Positions 33,805 to 44,400 of a stretch of DNA of 64,000 bases are shown here, in pieces. Numbering within the stretch: the first letter of the stretch is position 1; the number at the start of each line of letters is the position of its first letter. Origin of the DNA: Companilactobacillus bobalius (GTDB taxonomy: Bacteria > Bacillota > Bacilli > Lactobacillales > Lactobacillaceae); contig NZ_LNUA01000076.1 in the NCBI RefSeq assembly GCF_009764355.1, positions 62,001 to 126,000 on the forward strand, in the 5' to 3' direction. The position numbers were made by a program, and so were the translations under genes. Below the pieces are notes generated by a model, which made no database searches, was not told the DNA's origin, and saw only the letters and a list, made by a program, of their open reading frames with translations.

Positions 33805-35437
33805 AGTAAAATATCATCCTGCTATCGATGAATACATGAATGGTGTTTTATCTGGTAAGATCGTTGCCTGTAAAGAACAAATCCAATTAATGCACTTTCT
33901 AATTGATAAATTGGCTGATCTACATGCTGTTTTAAGAACTGATTTGATAGATGCGGCCTTGGAGAATATTGAAAAACATTTTGTATGGAAACTTCTTCCA
34001 TGGGAAAAATTTATTTTGGCCTTTGTACATGGAGCATTTTATGATGATGGAAGCTTAATGTTTGATGAATTTCTAGTTCTGTTAGGTCGTGGTGGTGGTA
34101 AGACTGGTTTCATGTCAGTTGAAGAGTGGTTACTAGCTAGTAAGCAAGGTATTAGAAATTATGATGTTGATATTGTAGCTACTTCTGAAGAACAAGCCAC
34201 TACTTCTTTTAATGAAATTTGGGATTTGCTTGATAGTAATCCACGTAAATATAAAAAATATTTTCAGTGGACTAAAAAGCTAATTAAATATAAAAAAACT
34301 AATTCTAAAATAAAATACCGAACTAGCAACGCTAATACTAAAGATGGTGGGCGACCTGGTGCGGTATTTTTTGATGAAATTCACGCTTATAAAGATGAAG
34401 AAACTATCAACGTTTTTACTTCCGGACTTGGTAAGAAACCTTATCCACGTAGATTTTACATGACCACTGATGGATATAATCGTGAGGGCTTCTTGGACAA
34501 TTTGAAAGATGAGAGTGAGATGGTTCTTGCTGGCGAACGTCCTAAGCGAAGAATGTTTCCGTTCATTTGTAAGCTTGATAGTCCTGATGAATGGGAAGAT
34601 GAAACAATGTGGGAAAAAGCTAATCCATCATTGATTTATTTTCCAACGTTAAAACAAGAAATGGAATCAGAGTTTGAAAAAGCTCATGATCGAGATCAGG
34701 CACGTATCGAATTTATGACTAAGCGGATGAATATTCCAGCAAGTAAGGCACAATCACCTGTTGCCAGTTGGGATAACATCAAGGCAACTAACCAAACTAC
34801 TCCAGATTTACGTGGTAGAAGTTGTATTGTGGGAATTGATTTTTCTGACACAATGGATTTCTGTGGTATAGGTTTGTTATTTAAAATTGGGAATAAATAT
34901 TACTGGAAACACCACTCACTGATTAACTACAAAGCACTGGAACATAGGAAGTACAAAGTTCCACTAGATGTAGCAAAAGAAAAAGGATTTATTAAAATTA
35001 TTGACGACGAAACCAACCGGCCTAAGTACGTAGTTGATTGGATATTGGAACAAGCAAAATATTATGACATCAAGGATATTGCAGCCGATACGTTTAGACG
35101 AAATTACTTACAGCAAGAGTTTACTAATAATGGTTTTGGCGAACTATTAGCAGCAAGAACCGGTATCAAAACACATACTGATCTGGAAAATACGATTGAT
35201 GATTTGTTTGCTTATCATAATATTGTTTATGTTGATGATGACTTTATGATGCGCTGGTATACAAATAACGTTTATAAAGATCGTGATAGCAGAGGAAATA
35301 TTGAATATAAAAAAATTGAACCAAAGCTAAGAAAAACAGATGGGTTCTTTGCGTTTCTAAATGCATTCCAATTTAGAGATAAACTAGATGTTCCGGTTGC
35401 TACATATCACAGAACATTAAGAACTCATACTTACTAG
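33791..35437 (+). CDS. terL: Terminase large subunit
   Basis: 548 residues. Walker A GRGGGKTGFMS (about 99-109), Walker B AVFFDEIHAY, and a C-terminal nuclease domain with IVGIDFSDTMD and later Asp residues (DDLFAYHN, VYVDDDF). Terminase_1-type motor that packages DNA into proheads and cuts it. Confidence 0.94.
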   Translation: MTISKVKYHPAIDEYMNGVLSGKIVACKEQIQLMHFLIDKLADLHAVLRTDLIDAALENIEKHFVWKLLPWEKFILAFVHGAFYDDGSLMFDEFLVLLGRGGGKTGFMSVEEWLLASKQGIRNYDVDIVATSEEQATTSFNEIWDLLDSNPRKYKKYFQWTKKLIKYKKTNSKIKYRTSNANTKDGGRPGAVFFDEIHAYKDEETINVFTSGLGKKPYPRRFYMTTDGYNREGFLDNLKDESEMVLAGERPKRRMFPFICKLDSPDEWEDETMWEKANPSLIYFPTLKQEMESEFEKAHDRDQARIEFMTKRMNIPASKAQSPVASWDNIKATNQTTPDLRGRSCIVGIDFSDTMDFCGIGLLFKIGNKYYWKHHSLINYKALEHRKYKVPLDVAKEKGFIKIIDDETNRPKYVVDWILEQAKYYDIKDIAADTFRRNYLQQEFTNNGFGELLAARTGIKTHTDLENTIDDLFAYHNIVYVDDDFMMRWYTNNVYKDRDSRGNIEYKKIEPKLRKTDGFFAFLNAFQFRDKLDVPVATYHRTLRTHTY

Positions 35438-35452
35438 AAAGGAGGTGAGCGG

Positions 35453-36760
35453 TTGGGATTTTTTGATTTATTTAAAAATAATGAACCAGTTAGAGTTACT
35501 GAGTCACAACAAGCCATAGACCTACGAAAAAAGCAGTATAAGTTGTTTGAAGATTACATTAATTCTTCGACAACTAATACTGCTTTTAAGTTATATGCAA
35601 TTCAGCTGTGTATTAATCGAATTGCTAATGCTTTAGTGAAATGTGATTTTCAAACCTTTAAGAAGGGCGAAAGATTTCAAGGGGATGTTTGGTATCAATT
35701 AAACATTGAGCCTAATCAAAATCAAAATGCAGCTGATTTTTGGAATAAAGTTATTTATCAGATGGTAATGAACGAAGATGGAGCCTTAGTTATTCAATCA
35801 AGAGTTGACGGATCATTGATAGTAGCAGATGATTTTACGTTTCATGAATATGCTTTTAAACCAAATATTTACTCAAATATTTTAGTTAATAACTATTCTA
35901 TGAACAGTAGTTTTTTGGAAAATGAAGTATTTCATTTGAAACTGAATAACTCAAAAGTTAAATCTTTGTTTGACGGTATCTTTGAGCAGTACGGCTCATT
36001 GCTGAATGGCGCAATTAAAAACTATAACAGGAGTAATGCGATTAAGTACGCTTTGAATATTGATTCCACATTTGACCAATTAAAACAGAAACCGGTTATT
36101 GATGAGAATGGTACTCAAGTTACTGATGAGAACGGTACTCCGTTAACTGAATATGACACTGTTATTGATGATTTGTTTGGTGAACGTTTAAAAGGGGTCT
36201 TTAGTGATAAAGATTCAGTTACACCTTTAGAATCTGGTTTAACGCTTAATGATTTGAATTCAACTGGTAACAGTAAGTCCTCAGGCAGTGCTGCTAACAA
36301 AACCACTAGAGATATTTCAGCAATGGTCAGTGACATTGTAGATATGTCAGCTGATGCTTTTATGATTCCTCGTGGATTGTTAAAAGGTGATACAGCTGAC
36401 ATTGACGGAATGACCGATAACTTTATCTCATTCTGTATCAATCCGATAGCTGAACAAATTGAAGATGAAATCAATCGAAAAATGTTTGGTCAAAAGAATG
36501 TTTCCAAAAGAACATACTGCAAGATTAGAACTGATAAGATTAGAAATTACGATCTCACTAAGATTGCTAATTCTGCTGAATTGATTAGTCGTATTGGTGT
36601 TTGGTCTGTTAATGACATTTTGAATTTTATGGATTATGAACCAATCAAGGAAGATTGGGCTGATAAACATATTATTAGTAAGAATTACAGTCTGGTTGAA
36701 GATGATTTGAAGGGTGGTGAGAATAATAATGACGAAGGAAATGAAAATGAAAAAGATTAA
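35453..36760 (+). CDS. Portal protein (HK97 type)
   Basis: 435 residues. TTG start after AAAGGAGGTGA. The AFKLYAIQLCINRIANALVK helix, the MIPRGLLKGD segment, and the SFCINPIAEQIEDEINRKMF helix are characteristic. A short duplication (DENGTQVT and DENGTPLT, near 36100) lies in a surface loop. Confidence 0.93.
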   Translation: MGFFDLFKNNEPVRVTESQQAIDLRKKQYKLFEDYINSSTTNTAFKLYAIQLCINRIANALVKCDFQTFKKGERFQGDVWYQLNIEPNQNQNAADFWNKVIYQMVMNEDGALVIQSRVDGSLIVADDFTFHEYAFKPNIYSNILVNNYSMNSSFLENEVFHLKLNNSKVKSLFDGIFEQYGSLLNGAIKNYNRSNAIKYALNIDSTFDQLKQKPVIDENGTQVTDENGTPLTEYDTVIDDLFGERLKGVFSDKDSVTPLESGLTLNDLNSTGNSKSSGSAANKTTRDISAMVSDIVDMSADAFMIPRGLLKGDTADIDGMTDNFISFCINPIAEQIEDEINRKMFGQKNVSKRTYCKIRTDKIRNYDLTKIANSAELISRIGVWSVNDILNFMDYEPIKEDWADKHIISKNYSLVEDDLKGGENNNDEGNENEKD

Positions 36761-37532
36761 AACTGTTTTTAATTTAGTACAAAATGAAAATGAACCTGCA
36801 AGACTAAATTTATATGGGTTCATTGGTCAAACATTTTGGAATGAAGATGAGCAATCAATTACTGCTAAAGCAGTTGCAAAAGCCTTATCAGAAATTGATA
36901 GTGATGAAGTCGATGTTCATATTAATTCTTATGGCGGTATAGCATTCGAGGGTATCGGTATTTACAACCAACTTAAGCAATCAAATAAAAAAATTAATAT
37001 TTATATTGATGCAATCGCTGCAAGTGCCGCATCAGTCATTGCAATGGCTGGCGACACTATTTTTATGCCAGAAAATGCTCAGATTATGGTACATCATGCT
37101 GCTACAGATGTTTATGGAAATGTGGAAGAATTAACCAAGGCCATTCAAGGATTGAATGCTATGGATGAATCCATGATTAAGACATATGAAACAAGATTCG
37201 TTGGCACAGAAGAAGAATTAATCAAGCTGATGGATGATGAAACATATCTGAATGCTGAGGAAGCTATTGCCTTGGGATTTGCAGATGAAATTGTTGATTC
37301 AGCAGCAAATGATGACGAGGATTCTACTGAAGAAAATGTTAAACAATCATTATTTGCTAAGTATTCAGGTAATCAAATGGTTGCTAGAAAAAATTCTAGA
37401 ATTACATCAGCTCAAATTACATCAAATGGAATTCAATATGAAGAAAAAGTACCTATTGAAGACAATCATGAGACAACAGCCGAATCAATGGCTAGTAAAT
37501 TTGCTAAATTTATTGCGGAAGAAGGAAATTAA
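36729..37532 (+). CDS. ClpP-like prohead protease
   Basis: 267 residues. VHINSYGGIAFEGIGIYNQL, catalytic Ser in AIAASAASVIAMAGD, His in IMVHHAATDVYG. Cleaves the scaffold part of capsid protein during maturation. Overlaps the portal gene. The C-terminal acidic region may act as scaffold, as no separate scaffold gene exists. Confidence 0.92.
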   Translation: MTKEMKMKKIKTVFNLVQNENEPARLNLYGFIGQTFWNEDEQSITAKAVAKALSEIDSDEVDVHINSYGGIAFEGIGIYNQLKQSNKKINIYIDAIAASAASVIAMAGDTIFMPENAQIMVHHAATDVYGNVEELTKAIQGLNAMDESMIKTYETRFVGTEEELIKLMDDETYLNAEEAIALGFADEIVDSAANDDEDSTEENVKQSLFAKYSGNQMVARKNSRITSAQITSNGIQYEEKVPIEDNHETTAESMASKFAKFIAEEGN

Positions 37533-37535
37533 TAA

Positions 37536-38864
37536 ATGAAAAATCCAGATTTAAATACACAAGAAGTAAAAGATGCACGTATTGCTATGTTTAAGGCAAT
37601 GCGTGATGGTGATGACAATGCTCAAGAAGAGGCGTTTGGAGAGTTTGCAACATCTTTACAAAATTCAATCGGTGCTACTGCTATGAAGCATGTTCAACAA
37701 ATGAATACAGAAATGAATGATGAAAAGATTCTTGAAACACGTGGAATTCGTAGACCGATGACCTCCAACGAACGAAAGTTCTTTGCGGATGCTGCTAAAA
37801 AACAATCATTCGAAAATTTAGATGAAACACTTCCTGAAACAGTAGTTGAGGACGTATTATCACGTATTAAGGAAGACCATCCATTGCTAGCAGCTATTGA
37901 TACTCAAAATGTGACAGCCTTGATGAAATTAATTTATGCTGATCCTACTAAGAAAACAGCATTCTGGGGCACAGTACCATCAGACATTAAACAAATCTTG
38001 TTAGATGGATTTAAAACATTATCACTAGAATCAAGCAAACTATCTGGATTTCTTGCCATTCCTAAAGGATTCTTCAAGCTTGGACCTGCATATTTGTCTG
38101 AGTATGTAACAACATTTTTAGAGGAAACCATGAGTGCAACGCTTGAAACAGCAGTTGTTCAAGGAAATGGGAAACTTCAACCAATTGGTATGATTAAGAA
38201 ATTAAGTGGTGCCGTTGACGGAGTTTATAAAGATAAGGAAACAGTTGCTGTAAATGATTTGAAGCCATTGTCATTAGCTGGAATTCATGCAGCTTTAACA
38301 AAGGCCAAGACAGCTAATGGACCAATTTCAGTTATGGTTAACCCTATGACATACTGGTCAAAGCTATTCCCACAATTGGCTGTTAATGATGCTGACAACA
38401 ACTGGCATTTAATTACTTTGCCAACTGGAGATACAATTATTCAATCATATGCAGTTCCAGAGGATAGATTAATTTTTGGATTTACAAAAAATTATGTATT
38501 AGGTGTTTCGGGTTCTGTTGAGTTTAATCAATACGATCAAACCTTAGCAATCGAAGACATGTATTTATTCATTGCTAAGTTTTTTGGTATGGGTGTTGCC
38601 AAGAATCAAAATGCATTCTTTGTTGCTGATATTTCAGGTATGGAAGGCGCTAAGGTTCCAGAACTTGAAGGAGATCCAGATGTACATAAAGCCGGTAAAA
38701 TTGGTGATGTAACGGAAGAAGGCTCTTTTGATTCAAAGGGAACAACTAAGCCTACGACAGATCAAACTGTAGCTGAAATTAAAGCGTGGCTAGATAATCA
38801 AAAGATTGATTACACAGGGAAGACATCCAAGGATGACCTATTATCCTTAGTCCCAGCTGAATAG
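37536..38864 (+). CDS. Major capsid protein with C-terminal HeH/LEM-like domain
   Basis: 442 residues. N-terminal helical scaffold-like region (about 1-90), HK97 fold (LLAAIDTQNVTALMKLIYAD; NPMTYWSKLFPQLA), and C-terminal extension ending TVAEIKAWLDNQKIDYTGKT with SKDDLLSLV, an HeH-type domain of about 35 residues after a Thr-rich linker. The extension may be displayed on the capsid surface. Confidence 0.9.
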   Translation: MKNPDLNTQEVKDARIAMFKAMRDGDDNAQEEAFGEFATSLQNSIGATAMKHVQQMNTEMNDEKILETRGIRRPMTSNERKFFADAAKKQSFENLDETLPETVVEDVLSRIKEDHPLLAAIDTQNVTALMKLIYADPTKKTAFWGTVPSDIKQILLDGFKTLSLESSKLSGFLAIPKGFFKLGPAYLSEYVTTFLEETMSATLETAVVQGNGKLQPIGMIKKLSGAVDGVYKDKETVAVNDLKPLSLAGIHAALTKAKTANGPISVMVNPMTYWSKLFPQLAVNDADNNWHLITLPTGDTIIQSYAVPEDRLIFGFTKNYVLGVSGSVEFNQYDQTLAIEDMYLFIAKFFGMGVAKNQNAFFVADISGMEGAKVPELEGDPDVHKAGKIGDVTEEGSFDSKGTTKPTTDQTVAEIKAWLDNQKIDYTGKTSKDDLLSLVPAE

Positions 38865-38880
38865 CTTGTGGAGGTAATTA

Positions 38881-39198
38881 ATGGATTATAGAGTAGACGA
38901 TAAGTTGCTAACACAAGTAAAGAGTGAACTTCAAATTACCTTTACTGAACGTGACGACAGCTTGAGAAAAGCTATCCAACGAGGGATGGCGTTTATTTCC
39001 AGTCGAGTTGGACCGGTTAAATTTGTGGGTGATACAGAAACAGAGATTGTAGCAAATGATTTGCTAATGAATTACTGTCGCTATTATTGGGATGGCTATC
39101 GACAGATGTTTCCGATTGATTATCAAAGCGATATCCTACATCTTCAAATTCTAAATGGTTCATCTAGGAGGTCTTTCAATGAAGCGAAGGCTGACTAA
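38881..39198 (+). CDS. Head-tail connector (gp6-like)
   Basis: 105 residues, helical: VKSELQITFTERDDSLRKAI and NDLLMNYCRYYWDGYRQMFP. Forms the adaptor ring under the portal. Confidence 0.85.
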   Translation: MDYRVDDKLLTQVKSELQITFTERDDSLRKAIQRGMAFISSRVGPVKFVGDTETEIVANDLLMNYCRYYWDGYRQMFPIDYQSDILHLQILNGSSRRSFNEAKAD

Positions 39199-39526
39199 TT
39201 TTACCGATGGTGTTTTACACTACGGAACAATAAAAACTAAGCGTAACGAACTGAAAGAGAAAATTGGCTTCGATTTAATCGAAGCTGGATTTCTCTTTTT
39301 TGATTACAAACAAATCCGTCAAGAAGATGAAGAATTATTCGATTCTGGAAAGGATCAAACATCTAATTTAAAGGTTGAAACTTTTTTTGTTCCAGGAATC
39401 GATAAAAACATTCAAAAAGTAGCTATCAATGATGATTACTATGAAATTGAATACATCGATTTGTCCACGGATAGACAAAAAATGTTCTGGTATTTAACTA
39501 AGGAAGGAAACCTAAATGAAATTTAA
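39179..39526 (+). CDS. Head-tail adaptor / head closure protein
   Basis: 115 residues from ATG 39179 (TAGGAGGT). Beta-rich: FTDGVLHYGTIKTKRNELKE and INDDYYEIEYIDLSTDRQKM fit the head-tail joining family. Confidence 0.78.
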   Translation: MKRRLTNFTDGVLHYGTIKTKRNELKEKIGFDLIEAGFLFFDYKQIRQEDEELFDSGKDQTSNLKVETFFVPGIDKNIQKVAINDDYYEIEYIDLSTDRQKMFWYLTKEGNLNEI

Positions 39527-39887
39527 TGACACATTAAATCTTGATGAATTCATTGAAATTATGAATGCACAGGCTTATCCACTTTTTGATACCTCTTTAG
39601 GAAAAGACGAAATTGTTTCAAATAAATCCTTCTTTGTTTATTCAAAGAAGGGTGCTATCAGACCTTCGGATAACGATAGAAATCAATTTCTGAAGGATTT
39701 CACATTATCATTTGTCACACGTGATAGTTCAACAATCAATGTCTTGTCGCTTGCTGAAAGTCTTAAAAAAGCTAGATTACGCTTCACAGGCTCTGAAGTG
39801 GAAAATGGTAAGTTTACTGATAGCAACGAAGAGGCCGAGATGACCACTCTTAATTTTGTTCATGTAATCAAAGTAGGTGAGTGGTAA
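39516..39887 (+). CDS. Head-tail joining protein (123 aa)
   Basis: Identified mainly by position between head closure and gp10-like genes. Sequence: DEFIEIMNAQAYPLFDTSLG; FVYSKKGAIRPSDNDRNQFL. Probably a tail terminator or completion protein. Confidence 0.65.
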   Translation: MKFNDTLNLDEFIEIMNAQAYPLFDTSLGKDEIVSNKSFFVYSKKGAIRPSDNDRNQFLKDFTLSFVTRDSSTINVLSLAESLKKARLRFTGSEVENGKFTDSNEEAEMTTLNFVHVIKVGEW

Positions 39888-39889
39888 TA

Positions 39890-40297
39890 ATGGCAGAATA
39901 TTTCTTAAATTATGATAAATCTCAAGCTATTCAAAATGAAATGGCTAAAATTCCTGATAAGGCTGAGAATGCTGTTAACAAAGTTGTGCATAACTTTGGG
40001 GCAAAGGAAGCTATTCAAGACATCATAAAATTTATGCCAGTATCAAATCGGGATAAGAAACATGCTAAGACATCTAATTCACTGAAATTGGACATGCTGA
40101 ATTTGGGATTTAGAATTTATGCTCGTGGCGGTGCAGCAAAGAATAAGGGTAGTTTCGGCTACCTGGTATTTCCTAATGATGGTATTGGACCGCATAATTT
40201 CATTGACCAAAGGTTCTTTGAACAAGGTGGGGATGCTGCATCAAATAAAATATTTAACAAAGTAATGGAAGCATTGGAAGATGCTTTACAACTCTAA
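39890..40297 (+). CDS. HK97 gp10-like tail-component protein
   Basis: 135 residues from ATG 39890. The HNFGAKEAIQDIIKFMPVSN and FGYLVFPNDGIGPHNFIDQR segments fit gp10-type neck/tail-completion proteins. Confidence 0.75.
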   Translation: MAEYFLNYDKSQAIQNEMAKIPDKAENAVNKVVHNFGAKEAIQDIIKFMPVSNRDKKHAKTSNSLKLDMLNLGFRIYARGGAAKNKGSFGYLVFPNDGIGPHNFIDQRFFEQGGDAASNKIFNKVMEALEDALQL

Positions 40298-40308
40298 GGA
40301 GAAAATAA

Positions 40309-40914
40309 ATGGCTGAAGAATATACAACTTTTGATGAATACAAAGTAACTGATGCTGCTATTAAGTGGCTTGAGGATAATAAGTACATTACACCTGCGGT
40401 TAAGCTGGGATGTACAGGAAAACTTGAAATTGAAACAACTTTAAAAACGGTTGTTAAAAAATGTGAAGGTGACACGGTTAGATCCGTTGATATTCCTACA
40501 CAACTAAAATGTAAATTTACTGGACATATGCCAGTCGAAAATTTGCGTAAAGTTTGGGGATTGAAGACAGACGGGTTAAAAAAGGGCGTATATGCCTATG
40601 GAACAGATTCACGTCAAGGTCGTGGAATTATGTCCTTTAAGGTTCTTGACTTGGACGAAGTGATGGCAATGCTACGTGCGTTTCCTAATATGCAATTTTC
40701 AGGTGGTATGACTTGGGAATTAGAAAACGGCGGTGAAGAAATTGCCGAAATAGAGCAAGAATTTATTGCTATGAAAGACGATAATAACAAATTTTTCTAC
40801 GAAGCACTTCAAAGTGAAGTTGATACAGACGTAGCAGATAAATGGTTGACAGACTTTACACCAGACTTAGTAAAGGCCGTAGCACCAGCATCTTCTACAA
40901 CAACATCAAAATAA
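40309..40914 (+). CDS. Major tail protein
   Basis: 201 residues. Beta-rich tube protein (KLEIETTLKTVVKKCEGDTV; GVYAYGTDSRQGRGIMSFKV), in the expected place before the tail chaperones. Confidence 0.88.
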   Translation: MAEEYTTFDEYKVTDAAIKWLEDNKYITPAVKLGCTGKLEIETTLKTVVKKCEGDTVRSVDIPTQLKCKFTGHMPVENLRKVWGLKTDGLKKGVYAYGTDSRQGRGIMSFKVLDLDEVMAMLRAFPNMQFSGGMTWELENGGEEIAEIEQEFIAMKDDNNKFFYEALQSEVDTDVADKWLTDFTPDLVKAVAPASSTTTSK

Positions 40915-40929
40915 TAAAGAGGTTTTAAG

Positions 40930-41316
40930 ATGATTGATGAAATTACACTAAATAATGGCGAAAAAGTAAGAATTAAGCCAAAAATTTCAATTAAAGCATT
41001 AAGAGTTTTTCAGGATAAAGGGCTCTTGCCAGAATCCCTATTACAAGCCTTTGTTGGTGCAGATAAGGAACCTAAAAAAATGGAGCCTTATCTTATTAAT
41101 TCAACTTGGATTGCTTATTTGAATGCCAATCCTGATACGAAGATGAGCCAAGATGATTTTGAAGATAAATTGGATTTGGACTTTGAACAATCAGGTAAGA
41201 TTCTAACCGAGATGATTAGCGGTTCGGCCAAAGCAGATGCTAGATTTGCTAATGGATTTAAACGTTCAACAAAAAAAGGAAACGGCAAGGACAGGAAAAG
41301 AAAGCACCGAAAATAA
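40930..41316 (+). CDS. Tail assembly chaperone, short form (gpG-like)
   Basis: 128 residues. ISIKALRVFQDKGLLPESLL; TWIAYLNANPDTKMSQDDFE. At 41271-41277 the zero frame contains A AAA AAA G, a standard -1 slippery heptamer, giving the longer fusion product. Confidence 0.88.
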   Translation: MIDEITLNNGEKVRIKPKISIKALRVFQDKGLLPESLLQAFVGADKEPKKMEPYLINSTWIAYLNANPDTKMSQDDFEDKLDLDFEQSGKILTEMISGSAKADARFANGFKRSTKKGNGKDRKRKHRK

Positions 41317-41459
41317 TTATTGACGACGTAGAAGATTTATTTAGCTTCTACGTTTTTTTTATAGGAATTGAGCCTGAAATTGCCGAAAATTGGCCAATTA
41401 GCAGTTTGAACAAATTGGCAATTAATAAAGTTGAAGTAGAAAATTATTTAAATTCATAA
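40930..41459 (+). CDS. Tail assembly chaperone, frameshifted form (gpGT-like)
   Basis: A -1 slip at 41271-41277 continues as RKRQGQEKKAPKIIIDDVED then LFSFYVFFIGIEPEIAENWP to TAA 41457, giving 176 residues. This is the usual way siphophages express the fusion that binds the tape measure. The T portion has no start of its own. Confidence 0.8.
41328..41363 (+). terminator. Terminator-like hairpin inside the gpT-coding part
   Basis: ACGTAGAAG and CTTCTACGT pair perfectly (9 bp) around a 10-nt loop, followed by T8. It looks like an intrinsic terminator but lies inside the late operon and within the frameshifted coding frame. Confidence 0.6.
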
Positions 41460-41479
41460 ATTAGAAGGGAGGTTATTTA

Positions 41480-44400
41480 AGGGCAAACGGAAAAGAGATT
41501 CAACTTGAATATAAGGTAATTAATCAGCAATTCAAATCTGCTATTAAAGAAAATAGTAACGCAATGACTTCCTTAAATAAGCAGTTTGCATTGCAAAAAG
41601 AGCAAATGCGAAACACTTCTAGTGAGTCGGAAAAGCTCGATGCTAGCCTAACTAAGCTAAATAGCCAATATGAGCTAGCTAAGAGTAAGACTCAGATCAC
41701 ATCTGAAGCTCTAGAAAATGTTAAGAGAGTTACGGGTGAGAATTCTGAAGAAACCCGTCTTTGGACAAACAAATTATTAACCGCCGAGAAACAAGAAGAA
41801 TCTTTAAAAAATAGAATTACCGCAACCAATGAGAAATTAAATGAGGCTAAGAAAGCTGAAAGTGAAGCGGCTCAAGCATCTCAAAAAAGGCAGGCCACTT
41901 TAAAATCACTTGCATCGGAACAAAAATCTCTTGAGACATCTTCTAGTAATCTTTCAAAGGAATATCAACTGGAAGTAGCACAACTTGGGAATAATGCTAA
42001 GGCCAGTGATAAGGCTAGATTAGCAAAGCAATACTATGCAAAACAGGAACAAGCTACGGCTGAACAGGTTAAGAATTTAGAGAAACAACTTGAATTGGCC
42101 AAAAAAGAATATGGTGAAAATTCTCAGCAAGTACAAGATTTAAATGGCAAGTTATTAGAGGCTAAGAAGGCTAACCAAGACTTTGCTAATTCTTATGCCG
42201 ACTCTACTAATAAGATGAAGAATTTTGGATCAGCAATGACTAACGCCGGAGATAAATTGAAATCTGTCGGTAAGGGTATGACAGTTGGTGTAACTGCACC
42301 TATTGTTGCTGGTGTTGCCGCTTCGGTTAAAGCTGCTAGTGATTTTGATAGTGCATTTACAGGCGTTAAGAAAACTGTTGATGAGGTAAAAGATTCTAAC
42401 GGCAAAGTCAAAATATCTTATAAAGATTTAGAGACTGGCATTAGAAACATGGCCAAAACGATTCCAGCCACTACAACAGAAATTTCTCATGTTGCTGAAG
42501 CGGCTGGACAATTAGGAATTAAAACACCTAATGTTTTAGGCTTTACCAGAACAATGATTGACATGGGACAAGCAACCAATATGTCATCAGAAGATGCTGC
42601 TACTGCACTAGCTAAATTGGCCAACATCACTGGTATGCCACAAAAGAATTTTGATCGTTTAGGTTCGGCAATCGTTAACTTAGGTAATAACATGGCTACG
42701 ACCGAATCCGATATCGTTGATATGTCATTGAGACTTGCCGGTACTGGTCATCAGGTTGGATTAACTGAATCGCAAATCACTGGTTTGGCAGCTGCTATGT
42801 CATCTGTTGGTATTCAAGCTGAAGCCGGTGGTGGCGCAATGTCTCGTGTCATGCAAAAAATTAATACTTCCGTGGCTAGTGGCGATAAGACCTTAGGACA
42901 ATTCGCCAAAGTCTCAGGAATGTCATCATCACAATTCAAGCAACATTGGAAGAGTGATGCTTCCGGAGCAATTGTTTCATTTGTTAAAGGACTTGGTAAA
43001 GCCAAAGCTAGTGGTAAAGATGTCACCTCAATGCTAAAAGATATGGGAATTAATTCGACACAAGAAATCGATACTATGTTACGTCTTTCTGGTGCCGGAG
43101 ATACTTTATCTAAAGCTTTGAAGATTTCAGGTGATGGTTGGAAACAGAATACCGCTTTGACACAGGAAGCTGAGAAACGCTATTCAACTTTCAGTTCCAA
43201 ACTGAAGATTGTTAAGAACAAGGTTTCTGATTTAGGTATCGAATTCGGTGGTCCTTTGATGGATGCACTAAGTAATGTGTTGGATGGTTTAGAACCGGTA
43301 TTCAAAGTGTTAGAAAATATTGCCAAGGCATTCAACAATGCAAGCCCAGAAACACAGCAATTTATTATGGCAATAGCCGGTGTTGCTGCTGCAATAGGGC
43401 CATTATTAGTAACTATTGGTTCGGTAATTAGTGCCATAGGTGCAATAGCCAACGCATTAAAAGGCATAAAATTGGCAACGGCCTTAATGACCGGTGGTAT
43501 AGGCGCAATTATAGCAATCATAGCTGTTTTGGTGCTGTATATAGTTACTCATTGGGATCAAATAAAAGCTAAAACTGAAGAAGTTTGGAATGCAATTTCT
43601 ACAACAATTTCAAACGTCTGGAATTCGATAGCTACAGCGACATCTAATATTTGGAACTCAATCACTTCATATCTATCAAATCTGTGGTCAGGTACCGTTT
43701 CAACAGCAAGTAGTATATGGAACGGATTGGGTAGCTTCTTTAGTGGACTTTGGACATCAATAAGTACAGCAGCAAGTAGTATATGGAACTCAATTACCTC
43801 GTACCTATCAAATCTATGGACAAGTACCGTCTCGATGGCTTCAAGCATATGGAATGGATTAGGAAACTTCTTTAGTAATTTATGGACATCGATAAGTACA
43901 ACAGCAAGCAGTATTTGGAATTCAATTACCACTTATTTATCAGGATTATGGACAAATATTGTATCAATCGCATCGAGTATATGGACTGGATTAGTCAGCG
44001 TAATCACTGTTATTTTTATGACAATTCAGTCTGTCATTCAAGGTGTATGGCTATTTATAACTTCTTGGTTACAGTGGGCTTGGCAAGCAATCGTTGCTTT
44101 AACAGCACCAATATGGCAACCATTAGTAGAATTCTTTAGTCAAATGTGGCAAATTATTTCTACCACAGCCCAAAGTGTATGGACATTCATAACTAATACC
44201 TTGAGTATTATTTGGACGACTATAGTTACTACGGCACAAACGATTTTCAACGCATTAAGTAGTTTCTTTACCACGATTTGGAATGCTATTTCTACTGTAT
44301 TTATAACGGTAACTTCTGCAATAGAAAGTAGAGTTGTGACTATCTGGCAAGCAATTGTTAGTGTTACAACGAGCGTTTTTAACAGCATAAAAAATATTAT

